Source: Hydrogenimonas sp. (lineage in GTDB: Bacteria > Campylobacterota > Campylobacteria > Campylobacterales > Hydrogenimonadaceae). From it: a stretch of DNA of 6,615 bases. The position numbers and the translations under genes were made by a program. Below are positions 1 to 6,505 of this stretch, one piece after another (the first letter of the stretch is position 1; every line of letters begins with the position of its first letter). The notes under the pieces were generated by a model. It searched no databases. It was not told the origin of the DNA and worked only from the letters and a program-made list of their open reading frames with translations. The stretch spans positions 1 to 6,615 of the forward strand of contig JAKIUX010000057.1 of assembly GCA_021647345.1 (NCBI GenBank), read 5' to 3'.

Positions 1-660
1 AACCCACTCTCCTTTGGCAAGAGTACCTCTTATCTTTCTTTCAAGCTCTTTGGCCTCATCTTTGAAAAAGCGCTCGTGGCGCTTCGTTATCTCTTTTGCG
101 GCAAAAACTTCCCTTTGCGGCTCTATGGCTGAAATCTCTGCAAAAAGCTTCTCTATACGGTGCGGTGCTTCGTAGAGTATGACAGGAAAGGGCTCAAGAA
201 GGAGTCTTTTAAGCTCCCTTGCGCGCTGCGCTCCTTTATGGGGCAAAAAGCCGTAGAAGAGAAACTCCTTCTCATTAAAACCGCTGGCGGCGTATGCCGT
301 AACGGCCGCGCTAGGCCCGGGCAAAACCGTGTAAGGAATCTGATGCTTTTGGCAATACTCAACCAAAATAGCGCCGGGGTCGCTTATGCACGGCATACCG
401 GCATCGCTCATATAGACTACATTTTTTTCAAAAAAGGATGGTTCGAAAGAGTTTACAACCCTCTCTTCGTTATGAGAGTGGATCGATATAAACTTCTCTA
501 TCTTATGTTTGAGGCCGTGGCGCTCTTGAAGCAGATTGATAAGCTTTTTTGTTACGCGGGTATCTTCACATAGCAGAATTTCAGCCTCTTCCAGTACCCT
601 CAGCGTGCGTAGAGTTATATCTTCGATATTTCCTATAGGGGTCGGAAGAAGCGTAAGCAA
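1..660 (-). CDS. rsmI: 16S rRNA (cytidine-1402-2'-O)-methyltransferase RsmI, 3' end cut by window edge
   Basis: Cytoplasmic SAM-dependent enzyme that 2'-O-methylates C1402 in the decoding centre of 16S rRNA. Translating the minus strand from 660 gives 220 uninterrupted residues running off the left edge; family members are usually about 275-285 residues, so some 55-65 C-terminal residues are missing. Visible hallmarks of this tetrapyrrole-methylase fold are PTPIGNIEDIT (residues 6-16), CEDTR (31-35), SDAGMPCISDPG (85-96, with Met where Thr is usual), LPGPSAA (113-119) and FYGFLPHKG (135-143). The start is a TTG at 658-660: an in-frame TAA lies immediately upstream, no ATG is near, and the protein begins MLTLLPTPIGN as expected for the family. 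No purine-rich ribosome site precedes it. It lies 17 bp after rpmE and is probably translated from the same transcript. The rpmE-rsmI order is known from Campylobacter and Helicobacter. Confidence 0.95.
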   Translation of the reverse strand, partial: MLTLLPTPIGNIEDITLRTLRVLEEAEILLCEDTRVTKKLINLLQERHGLKHKIEKFISIHSHNEERVVNSFEPSFFEKNVVYMSDAGMPCISDPGAILVEYCQKHQIPYTVLPGPSAAVTAYAASGFNEKEFLFYGFLPHKGAQRARELKRLLLEPFPVILYEAPHRIEKLFAEISAIEPQREVFAAKEITKRHERFFKDEAKELERKIRGTLAKGEWV

Positions 661-677
661 TTAAAGAGGAGGGGCCT

Positions 678-881
678 TTACTTGCCCAGTTTATATTTGT
701 TTTTGAACTTCTCGACACGTCCGGTGGCGTCAACTATCTTTTCAGAACCTGTAAAGAACGGATGGCATGCGTTGCAGATATCTATGCGCATTTCAGACTT
801 GTTTGAAAGTACGGTAAAGTGATTTCCGCAGGCACACGTTACACTGCACTCTACAAATTCAGGATGGATCCCTTTTTTCAT
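678..881 (-). CDS. rpmE: 50S ribosomal protein L31, zinc-binding (C+) form
   Basis: Small protein of the large ribosomal subunit, bridging towards the 30S head. The 67 residues begin [10 protein letters not shown] and contain the signature NACHPFFTG (38-46) and [10 protein letters not shown] (54-63). Four cysteines at 16, 18, 37 and 40 match the zinc-ligand positions of the C+ type of L31; C12 is extra. The frame stays open upstream to 941, but the ATG at 879-881 is chosen because family proteins start MKK and an AAGGA site sits 7 nt upstream. It is the first gene of the rpmE-rsmI unit and has its own promoter (970-998) and a structured leader (919-949). Zinc dependence suggests that a zinc-free paralogue might exist elsewhere in the genome, but none is seen here. 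Confidence 0.97.
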   Translation of the reverse strand: MKKGIHPEFVECSVTCACGNHFTVLSNKSEMRIDICNACHPFFTGSEKIVDATGRVEKFKNKYKLGK

Positions 882-918
882 TTTCGTTTCCTTGTGTATT
901 GATTTGGCGTCACATACG

Positions 919-949
919 ACAGCGGCTTGCAAATATAACAAACCGCTGC
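919..949 (-). promoter_or_regulatory. Hairpin in the rpmE 5' leader
   Basis: On the minus-strand transcript, bases 949 to 939 (GCAGCGGUUUG) can pair with 929 to 919 (CAAGCCGCUGU). This gives an 11-bp stem including two G-U wobbles around a 9-nt A/U-rich loop. It lies between the predicted start of transcription (about 963) and the L31 ribosome site (about 888-892). No run of U follows, so it is not an intrinsic terminator. Autoregulatory leaders are known for L31 in several other bacterial groups. That this hairpin binds L31 is inference; it could also simply stabilise the mRNA. Confidence 0.55.
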
Positions 950-969
950 TACTTAGGGGGAGGGTTGAA

Positions 970-998
970 ATTATACTTTAAATAAAAAAAAATTGCAA
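970..998 (-). promoter_or_regulatory. Sigma-70 promoter for rpmE-rsmI
   Basis: Read on the minus strand, a -35 box TTGCAA (998-993; 4 of 6 to consensus) is separated by 17 bp (992-976) from a perfect -10 box TATAAT (975-970). The spacer is almost all T and A, as is typical of Campylobacterota promoters, where a T-rich stretch often substitutes for a strong -35. Transcription would start near 963, leaving a leader of about 80 nt before the rpmE ATG. A second, weaker TATAAT lies at 1031-1026 on the same strand. Confidence 0.75.
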
Positions 999-1117
999 AT
1001 TTTTGTATTAGTCGCCATATGGTCAATTATAATTTTTATAAGATTTTGGTTTTAGCGTATATTTCAAGTTCAACGCCAAGCTTCACTACATGCAACAAGA
1101 CAAGTATCTCAAAAACA

Positions 1118-1921
1118 CTACGCTTCAGCATACCCGAAGCTCTCTTTTGCCAAAAGAGCAGCCCCAAGGGCCGTTGTAATCTGCGGATAGTCCGGGATTG
1201 CGATCTCTCTGCCAAGCTCATCCTCTATTGCGGCGACAAGACCCTCGTTTAGTGCGGGGCCGCCGTCAAAATATATAATATCGTTTAGTCCTACTTTTTT
1301 TGTCAATCTTATTATACGTTTTGCTATTGAGAAGTGGATCCCTGCGACTATATCCTCTTTGGAGTGCTCATTGCCAAGAAGTCCTATGATTTCAGATTCT
1401 GCAAAAACAGCGCAAGTACTGTTTATTGCCAAAGGGGTTCCGGACGCTCTAAAGTGGTACTCTCCTAACTCCTCAACATCGATTTCAAGTTTTGCTGCAG
1501 CAACATCAAGAAATTTACCGGTTCCTGCCGCACACCTATCATTCATTGCAAAATTTACCACATTCCCCTCTTCATCCAACCCTATAGCCTTTGAATCCTG
1601 CCCGCCGATATTTATTATAGTGCGAATTGTCCCAAACCTCTCTCCGGCCTTTCTTGCACCTATTGCATTAGCTGTAATCTCACTTATTGTCTCATCGGCC
1701 TCTTTGAAAAGTTTTCGCCCATATCCGGTTGAAACAGTATATGAAATATCGCTTTCATCTATGCCAACATCTTTGCAAAGCTGCTGCAGACTCTCTTTAG
1801 CATACTTATAGAACATGCTTCCGCTAGCAGAGACCTTTTGTCCGACAATATCGCCGTTACCGTCAACCAAAACTATCTTTATAGCCGTAGATCCTATATC
1901 TATCCCCGCAAAATAGGGCAT
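1118..1921 (-). CDS. ATP-dependent activase of a double-cubane/2-hydroxyacyl-CoA dehydratase-type enzyme (BadF/HgdC family)
   Basis: Cytoplasmic homodimeric [4Fe-4S] ATPase of the actin/Hsp70 (ASKHA) fold. Members transfer one electron at very low potential to a partner enzyme, coupled to ATP hydrolysis. The 267 residues match the usual size (about 260). The nucleotide-binding motifs are complete: GIDIGSTAIK (6-15), NIGGQDSK (104-111) and the adenosine loop DGGPALNEG (219-227). C130 in NDRCAAGTGKFLD and C170 in NSTCAVFAESE fit the two cysteines per subunit that hold the shared cluster at the dimer interface. The start ATG overlaps the stop of the reductase gene by one base (TAATG), with an AGGAG site 7 nt upstream inside that gene, so the pair should be co-translated. 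It is the last gene of the operon. A related annotation would be acyl-CoA dehydratase activase or YjiL; the partner next door decides the role. Confidence 0.93.
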   Translation of the reverse strand: MPYFAGIDIGSTAIKIVLVDGNGDIVGQKVSASGSMFYKYAKESLQQLCKDVGIDESDISYTVSTGYGRKLFKEADETISEITANAIGARKAGERFGTIRTIINIGGQDSKAIGLDEEGNVVNFAMNDRCAAGTGKFLDVAAAKLEIDVEELGEYHFRASGTPLAINSTCAVFAESEIIGLLGNEHSKEDIVAGIHFSIAKRIIRLTKKVGLNDIIYFDGGPALNEGLVAAIEDELGREIAIPDYPQITTALGAALLAKESFGYAEA

Positions 1922-3246
1922 TAAACCGCTCCTCTTTTTTTATGGTCTACTCTTCGTTTCCGCACTTTAAGCGACTCTATAAAAGCCTCTATGCGAGTAG
2001 AGAGCTGTCCGCCTTGGCCGGGACTGTAATCTGTCTCTACATACAGCATCGGAATGCCAATCTTCTCCAGCTCTCTCTGAATAGAGCGCTGCTCCATCTC
2101 ATATACTTGGCAACCCGCAAACGACTGGTAAACAACTCCATCTATACTATACCTCTTTGCAAGATCCGCCAAGCGCCTTTTTCTATCTTCATTGCGTGTA
2201 AAAATGGGGCAGGTGCACCCTTTTAAATATCTATCGGCCACGGCGTCTACCATATCATACAAAAACCACTCATCTACCGATACCATATCATTAAACAGGC
2301 GGTTTGCCGAACAGCTCTCATCGGCCACCACTACTCCGTCAGCCTGCTCTATCATAAGAGGAAGCTTGAGGTTTGGGAATATCGGAGGGGAGCCTGTATA
2401 CAATATTCTCGGCGATCGCTTACTAGCCGCGTTATATCCTTCGTCTACGCGCTTTTGTAGCTCATCGCAGAGTGCGTGAACTCTATTTGTCCAGCGCTCT
2501 ATATCGTCAAAAAAGAAGGCGTTTGTTACCAAAAAAATATCTTTACCCAAAATCGGTACAGGATCGTTTTTCATTAATTCGCTTAGACGATGGTATGCCA
2601 ACTGCGCCCTTGCAACCTTTTTTATGGCTTCTTTCATAGATTTTCTGGTCAACTTTCGCCCTATCTTAACAGATAGCTCTTTTGCAAAGCTTCTTACACT
2701 TCTACGCCAGTACTCTCGGCTCTCTTCGCTCTCTTTATGGCGAGGGAACTCCATATGGTAAACACTATAGCCCATATCCTCTATTGTAGAGATAGATTTG
2801 GTTTTTTGGTCGCATGTCGTAGGGTGCACTATAAAATCGAGCCTATCGACCGTTGGAATATTGTGCTGGTTGAGCATTCCCAATGTCGCTTTGACCAAAG
2901 AGCAAGATTTTGCGGGCATAAAGTCGCCGCCGCTTTGCTCATCGGTATGAAAACCGTTGCAGAGCCTAACCGGCACGCCGCCAAGCGCATATATTATCTC
3001 ATACGGTGCCTGTATACAAAGAGTTCCTATTGTCGGCTTATCGGTATGAAGAGTCTCGCCGCTACAGTAGACCCTCTCAAAAAGATCGTAAAAATACTCC
3101 ATCTCTTTTGGGTTTTCAGAAAAGCCAAACCGTATAGAGTCAAGAGCTTTAACGGCCTCCATAGCCTCATGTCTTTTATGTCTTGACTTTGGATCCTCAA
3201 CCTTCCGCTCGCGCTTCCTCGTTTTCAAGGGTCCGCTTTGGCTCAT
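1921..3246 (-). CDS. Putative double-cubane-cluster anaerobic reductase (HgdB/BcrC superfamily, single-subunit)
   Basis: Likely a cytoplasmic homodimeric iron-sulfur reductase receiving low-potential electrons from the activase next door. The 441-residue protein shows the superfamily's typical features: CNGFHTDEQSGGDFMPAKSC (96-115), HPTTCDQKTK (141-150), LYTGSPPIFPN (282-292), VVADESCSANRLF (306-318), DGVVYQSFAGCQVYE (369-383) and the C-terminal ETDYSPGQGGQLSTRIEAF (404-422). Cysteines lie at 61, 77, 96, 115, 145, 260, 312, 344, 346 and 379; several will be cluster ligands. Only one such subunit is encoded, whereas 2-hydroxyacyl-CoA dehydratases need two different ones and benzoyl-CoA reductase needs four. 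A lone subunit plus activase is the arrangement of the double-cubane [8Fe-9S] proteins, of which the Carboxydothermus enzyme reduces acetylene and other small molecules in vitro. The natural substrate is unknown. Basic tails (8-26 and 428-439) are unusual. The start ATG overlaps the upstream stop (ATGA) after a strong AAGGAG site. Confidence 0.85.
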   Translation of the reverse strand: MSQSGPLKTRKRERKVEDPKSRHKRHEAMEAVKALDSIRFGFSENPKEMEYFYDLFERVYCSGETLHTDKPTIGTLCIQAPYEIIYALGGVPVRLCNGFHTDEQSGGDFMPAKSCSLVKATLGMLNQHNIPTVDRLDFIVHPTTCDQKTKSISTIEDMGYSVYHMEFPRHKESEESREYWRRSVRSFAKELSVKIGRKLTRKSMKEAIKKVARAQLAYHRLSELMKNDPVPILGKDIFLVTNAFFFDDIERWTNRVHALCDELQKRVDEGYNAASKRSPRILYTGSPPIFPNLKLPLMIEQADGVVVADESCSANRLFNDMVSVDEWFLYDMVDAVADRYLKGCTCPIFTRNEDRKRRLADLAKRYSIDGVVYQSFAGCQVYEMEQRSIQRELEKIGIPMLYVETDYSPGQGGQLSTRIEAFIESLKVRKRRVDHKKRGAV

Positions 3247-4214
3247 TCTCTCTCCTTATCTACACCCATTCTCTTTGCAAACCCATCTTTTGTAGATCGA
3301 AAAAGTGCCATATTGACAATATCTAAATGAAGAGCATCCTCCTCCGGGCACGCAGCAATACACTTTAGGCATAAAATGCAGTCATCGCGAAGTATATTTT
3401 TGCTGACTACATCGTCTGCGATATCAAATATCTGCATATCGCATACCCTGTAGCAGTCGCCGCATTTTGTGCACTTATCTCCCTCTTTTTTTAGCCTTAA
3501 AATTGAAAATGGGCTAAAAATATAGTGCATCGCACTCATGGGGCAGTAGAAACAGAAAAATCTCTTCTTTACAAAAGAGCCTACAATAAAAAGGATGGTA
3601 AAGGCGATGCCAAAAGCGGTAAGAAAGATAGCGGTATTGCTTGAAAAATCGATACTCCATTGGCTAAAATCGCCTACAAACATAGGTGTAATAAGACGGC
3701 CTGGACACATCTTGCAAAATGCCGCCCTCCACTCTCCGCCAAACAAGCCAGCACCCATCAAAAGAGGAAAGATGATTACGATTGCTAAAAATATATACTT
3801 TATCTTTTTCAACGAGCTATACTGAGATTGAGTATAGTTACTGTATGCGACGCCTATCTTTTTTCTAAGGAGAGTTATCCAATCTTGCATGGTGCCAAGA
3901 GGACAGATATACCCGCACCAAGCCTTGTTGAAGATTATAAACCAAAGCAGAAAGATTGCAAAGGCGCTCAAAACCCCAAGACCGGCAGCGCTAAACAGCC
4001 TCTCCCAGTCGCGAGCCAACTGGTGCTGAAGGGGCATAAAATAGCACATTCCGGCAGCTTCTTGGTCATATCCGCATATAAATACCGGCATCTCTCGACC
4101 CAAGTCGATAGATAAATAGCCGCCATATACAAAGAGTATAAATGCACTAAGCTGTACCCAGAATCGAAACCTCCTTATATCCGCACGATCGATGAATTTT
4201 TTAAGCCTACTCAT
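3243..4214 (-). CDS. NapH/NosR-like membrane protein with two [4Fe-4S] ferredoxin motifs
   Basis: Integral membrane electron-transfer protein, 323 residues from the ATG at 4212-4214. A TTG directly before it could also serve, giving 324; residue numbers here count from that TTG. Four membrane segments are visible (about 19-37, 76-97, 139-159, 195-215). By the positive-inside rule both ends are cytoplasmic. Cytoplasmic cysteine motifs are CGYICPLG (101-108), CFYCP (222-226) and two classical [4Fe-4S] motifs: C249, C252, C255, C259 and C280, C283, C286, C290-Pro. Another CxxCP (168-172) and C48/C58 fall on the predicted periplasmic side. Known relatives (NapH, NosR) move electrons between quinols and redox partners. 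The gene overlaps the preceding one by 8 bp and the reductase by 4 bp, so a role in feeding the activase is a reasonable inference. Direct evidence is lacking. Confidence 0.88.
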   Translation of the reverse strand: MSRLKKFIDRADIRRFRFWVQLSAFILFVYGGYLSIDLGREMPVFICGYDQEAAGMCYFMPLQHQLARDWERLFSAAGLGVLSAFAIFLLWFIIFNKAWCGYICPLGTMQDWITLLRKKIGVAYSNYTQSQYSSLKKIKYIFLAIVIIFPLLMGAGLFGGEWRAAFCKMCPGRLITPMFVGDFSQWSIDFSSNTAIFLTAFGIAFTILFIVGSFVKKRFFCFYCPMSAMHYIFSPFSILRLKKEGDKCTKCGDCYRVCDMQIFDIADDVVSKNILRDDCILCLKCIAACPEEDALHLDIVNMALFRSTKDGFAKRMGVDKERE

Positions 4215-6495
4215 CAAACTTCACCTCTTTGAAAGGCCTATTGGTACGATAGCGATAGAGCGCAACACCGCCTGCGGTTGCAATTAGTAGAAAGATAGCG
4301 ACTATTAGAGCGTATGCGCTTGAGCTATACTCATCTCTAGAGCGGCCAAACCTCTCTTGCGCAACTATATAATCGATTTTGCCCCCATTTTCAGCTTGAG
4401 CTTCCACCCAGTACGTCTCCCTGAAGCGACGATTAAAATGGCTCCATTCGGGCATATAATCTTTGATCAACTTAAAACTGGCTACTCCGTCTCTATCGCT
4501 TTTAACACTCTTGTTCCATCCAAACTGTGTCGTAAGCCGCACCGTAACACCCGGTGACGGAACTCCGCTTTTTAGCACAAGAAAGCGTACGGTATCTCCC
4601 GTAGCGGGCATAGAGTAGAATGTCTCATTATCGGGTCGCACTCTTAATAGATCAAAAGGTACCTCTTTTATGGTTTTAGCCCGCATCTTCTCTTTGCTAT
4701 ACTCCTCTTCGCTATTATGGTCATAACGTTTAAACTCAAATTTTGCGATCTTGGTGCCGACGGCACTCTCTTGAATGTAATAGACCTTATAGTACCCGAC
4801 CGCAGGCGTGTCAAATCTAACAGATAAACACCCATGCTTCTTGACCGGTTTTACCTCTTTGTATCTATTTTGCGTATCTACAACAAAAAAGCGCCCTTTT
4901 ATCTCATTGACGCATAAAGGCTTACTAAAGTCTCCGCCAAGAAGATAGATACTTTTTTGAGGCACTCTTGTATTTTGCCCTCTTTGACCCATGCCGCCGG
5001 GCCCTCCTTGCTCATGCAAAGGGACCCTGTCGCTTAGCCATATATGTTTAGCGTCCTCCTCTTTGATAGTTGAAATAGCTGCAACTTGATGCTTCTGTGG
5101 AGCGTGAGTATGATGCGTCTTGCGGCCGTAAGTCTCCAAAACATAGTCTCGATATATATTTACTCCTATAAAAAAGAGTATCAGCATAGATGCAAACGGA
5201 TAGGCAAAGATTTTACGCATTCGCGATGCATCGATATGCTTAAATCTGCGATACAGTATATAGAAGGCCCAAGCGACAGCTATCCATCTAAAAAGGTGAA
5301 AAACCTGCAGCCAGTTATCGCCTCGTTTTGCGATAGGATCAACATCAATATCAAAACCAAAACCCCATGCCATTCCCTCGACTATTTTTGCAGAATTGGT
5401 CGTAAAAAAGTACTCCCACGCATGAGCGAATGACGCAAGGATAAATAGAGGAGCAAAAGCGTAGCCAAGCGTATAAAACGTAGTTGAAAAATCTTTTTTC
5501 ATAATTTTTGCGGCTATAGCCATTCCCACAACGGCTGCCGCTACACTAAATAGCGTTGCATACAAAAATACGAATAGTCCGGTTAAATTAAAGTTCCCGG
5601 CATCAAAGAGGGTTGCCGCCCACGCCGCCGTTTTTACCCATATCATCTCTTCGCTTATATTGCTTCTGCCAAGACCGTGGTGAAAAGCCATAGAGATAGG
5701 AATGGCGGCTAAAATCAATATATAGACCCACACCTCCTCTTTTACAATCTTAAACTTTTCATATATGGCTGCGCCAGGCGCCGTTAAGCGAAACCTTATC
5801 GCCTCACAGCTATGAGTACACTCCATACACAGAGTACAGTCGCCCATGCTCTTTTTCTTTTCAAAATTAAAAGGGCTAAGAGCGTAGGGGCAGCTTTTTG
5901 CGCAATCAAAAGTTTTACAATCCGCGCATGCGCTTTGATATGAGCCGAAAAAGGTAAACGAGAGCTTAGCGTATGCTCTTAAGGCAGTGCCTATGGGGCA
6001 AATATATTTGCAATAGGCCATATCTTTATATAGATAGTAGATAATGAATGCGACTATTGTCATTACAGCAAACAGTATTGCCGTACCAAGCGGAGTCCGA
6101 TAAACTCCAGGGAAAACATAGTAGACGCCCCACCAGCCGATAAAAAGCAACATCACCCCAATATAGCGATTTTGCAACCATTTTGGCATCTTGCGTTTTA
6201 ACCCTATCTTGGTGATATATTTTCCTAAAAAACCGTGAGGGCAGATACCGCAGAAGACTCTTCCGAGTGTAGGCAAAGTCGTTACAATAAAAAATGGCCA
6301 AAAGATTCCCCAAAAGAGAGCCGTAGTAAAGATATTATCTTTAGAGCTATCGTAAAATCCCATATAAATAGCGTAAAAAAAGAGTAGCGCTATAACTACT
6401 TGGAGGCCAAAAACAAACTTTCTGTTTTTAAAAATAAAGCCGAAAAAACGATTTTTAAAAAGATCACCGCTTTCTCGCTTAAAAAACCTTACCAT
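4207..6495 (-). CDS. Large polytopic 4Fe-4S membrane protein with periplasmic DUF4198-like domain
   Basis: A 762-residue protein in three parts. Residues 1-250 form a polyferredoxin module: membrane segments at about 28-47, 57-75, 111-129 and 136-156, CGICPHG (82-88), CKYICPIG (162-169), a C190/C193/C198/C202-Pro set, and a ferredoxin motif C220/C223/C226/C230, all predicted cytoplasmic. Residues 250-450 form a second membrane module with about five segments and histidines near membrane edges (H272, H273, H358, H400), which could be heme or quinone sites. A His-rich linker (461-469) leads into a domain of about 250 residues, predicted periplasmic and rich in beta strand; around 620-715 it resembles DUF4198/carrier-type Ig-like domains. 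A final membrane segment (727-747) returns the C-terminus to the cytoplasm. The first cysteine pair is spaced Cx2C rather than the usual Cx3C. It is not a standard CcoG, NapH or NosR. The ATG at 6493-6495 has AAGG 7 nt upstream and follows the previous stop by 10 bp. Its role as electron input to the operon is inferred. Confidence 0.82.
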   Translation of the reverse strand: MVRFFKRESGDLFKNRFFGFIFKNRKFVFGLQVVIALLFFYAIYMGFYDSSKDNIFTTALFWGIFWPFFIVTTLPTLGRVFCGICPHGFLGKYITKIGLKRKMPKWLQNRYIGVMLLFIGWWGVYYVFPGVYRTPLGTAILFAVMTIVAFIIYYLYKDMAYCKYICPIGTALRAYAKLSFTFFGSYQSACADCKTFDCAKSCPYALSPFNFEKKKSMGDCTLCMECTHSCEAIRFRLTAPGAAIYEKFKIVKEEVWVYILILAAIPISMAFHHGLGRSNISEEMIWVKTAAWAATLFDAGNFNLTGLFVFLYATLFSVAAAVVGMAIAAKIMKKDFSTTFYTLGYAFAPLFILASFAHAWEYFFTTNSAKIVEGMAWGFGFDIDVDPIAKRGDNWLQVFHLFRWIAVAWAFYILYRRFKHIDASRMRKIFAYPFASMLILFFIGVNIYRDYVLETYGRKTHHTHAPQKHQVAAISTIKEEDAKHIWLSDRVPLHEQGGPGGMGQRGQNTRVPQKSIYLLGGDFSKPLCVNEIKGRFFVVDTQNRYKEVKPVKKHGCLSVRFDTPAVGYYKVYYIQESAVGTKIAKFEFKRYDHNSEEEYSKEKMRAKTIKEVPFDLLRVRPDNETFYSMPATGDTVRFLVLKSGVPSPGVTVRLTTQFGWNKSVKSDRDGVASFKLIKDYMPEWSHFNRRFRETYWVEAQAENGGKIDYIVAQERFGRSRDEYSSSAYALIVAIFLLIATAGGVALYRYRTNRPFKEVKFDE

Positions 6496-6505
6496 TTCTC
6501 TACCT

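Larger units (their letters stand above)
882..1117. other. Non-coding spacer between the rpmE unit and the iron-sulfur operon
   Basis: These 236 bp are markedly A/T-rich between about 961 and 1060. Besides the rpmE promoter and leader hairpin, I see no tRNA, repeat or small gene. No convincing GC-rich stem followed by a T run is present downstream of the activase stop at 1118, so the upper operon may read through into rpmE or end in a Rho-dependent manner. Confidence 0.7.

Noticed and set aside
160..573. Open frame of 137 codons on the plus strand
   Set aside because: It lies wholly inside rsmI, whose minus-strand translation shows all family motifs; the plus frame resembles no protein.
882..941. 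Longer N-terminus for L31
   Set aside because: The in-frame extension lacks similarity to L31, covers the leader hairpin, and the internal ATG has the ribosome site.
988..1004. A/T-only inverted repeat followed by T residues as a terminator for the upper operon
   Set aside because: The stem has no G-C pair and overlaps the rpmE -35 region; it is better explained as a T-rich promoter spacer.
1019..1252. Possible small plus-strand gene starting in the intergenic spacer near a TATAAT
   Set aside because: More than half of it is antisense to the activase, no ribosome site precedes its ATG, and the protein looks random.
1359..1811. Open frame of 150 codons on the plus strand
   Set aside because: Antisense to the activase, which carries complete ATPase motifs; no ribosome site or recognisable sequence.
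2737..3186. Open frame of 149 codons on the plus strand
   Set aside because: Antisense to the conserved N-terminal half of the reductase; composition is that of a shadow frame.
1118..3246. Benzoyl-CoA reductase or (R)-2-hydroxyglutaryl-CoA dehydratase
   Set aside because: These need additional, different subunits (BcrABCD or HgdA with HgdB). Only one superfamily subunit is encoded and no CoA-transferase or acyl-CoA gene is near.
4207..6495. Cytochrome oxidase assembly protein CcoG
   Set aside because: The cysteine motifs, extra membrane module and length differ from CcoG, and no cco genes are adjacent; it remains only an alternative for the metal-reduction idea.
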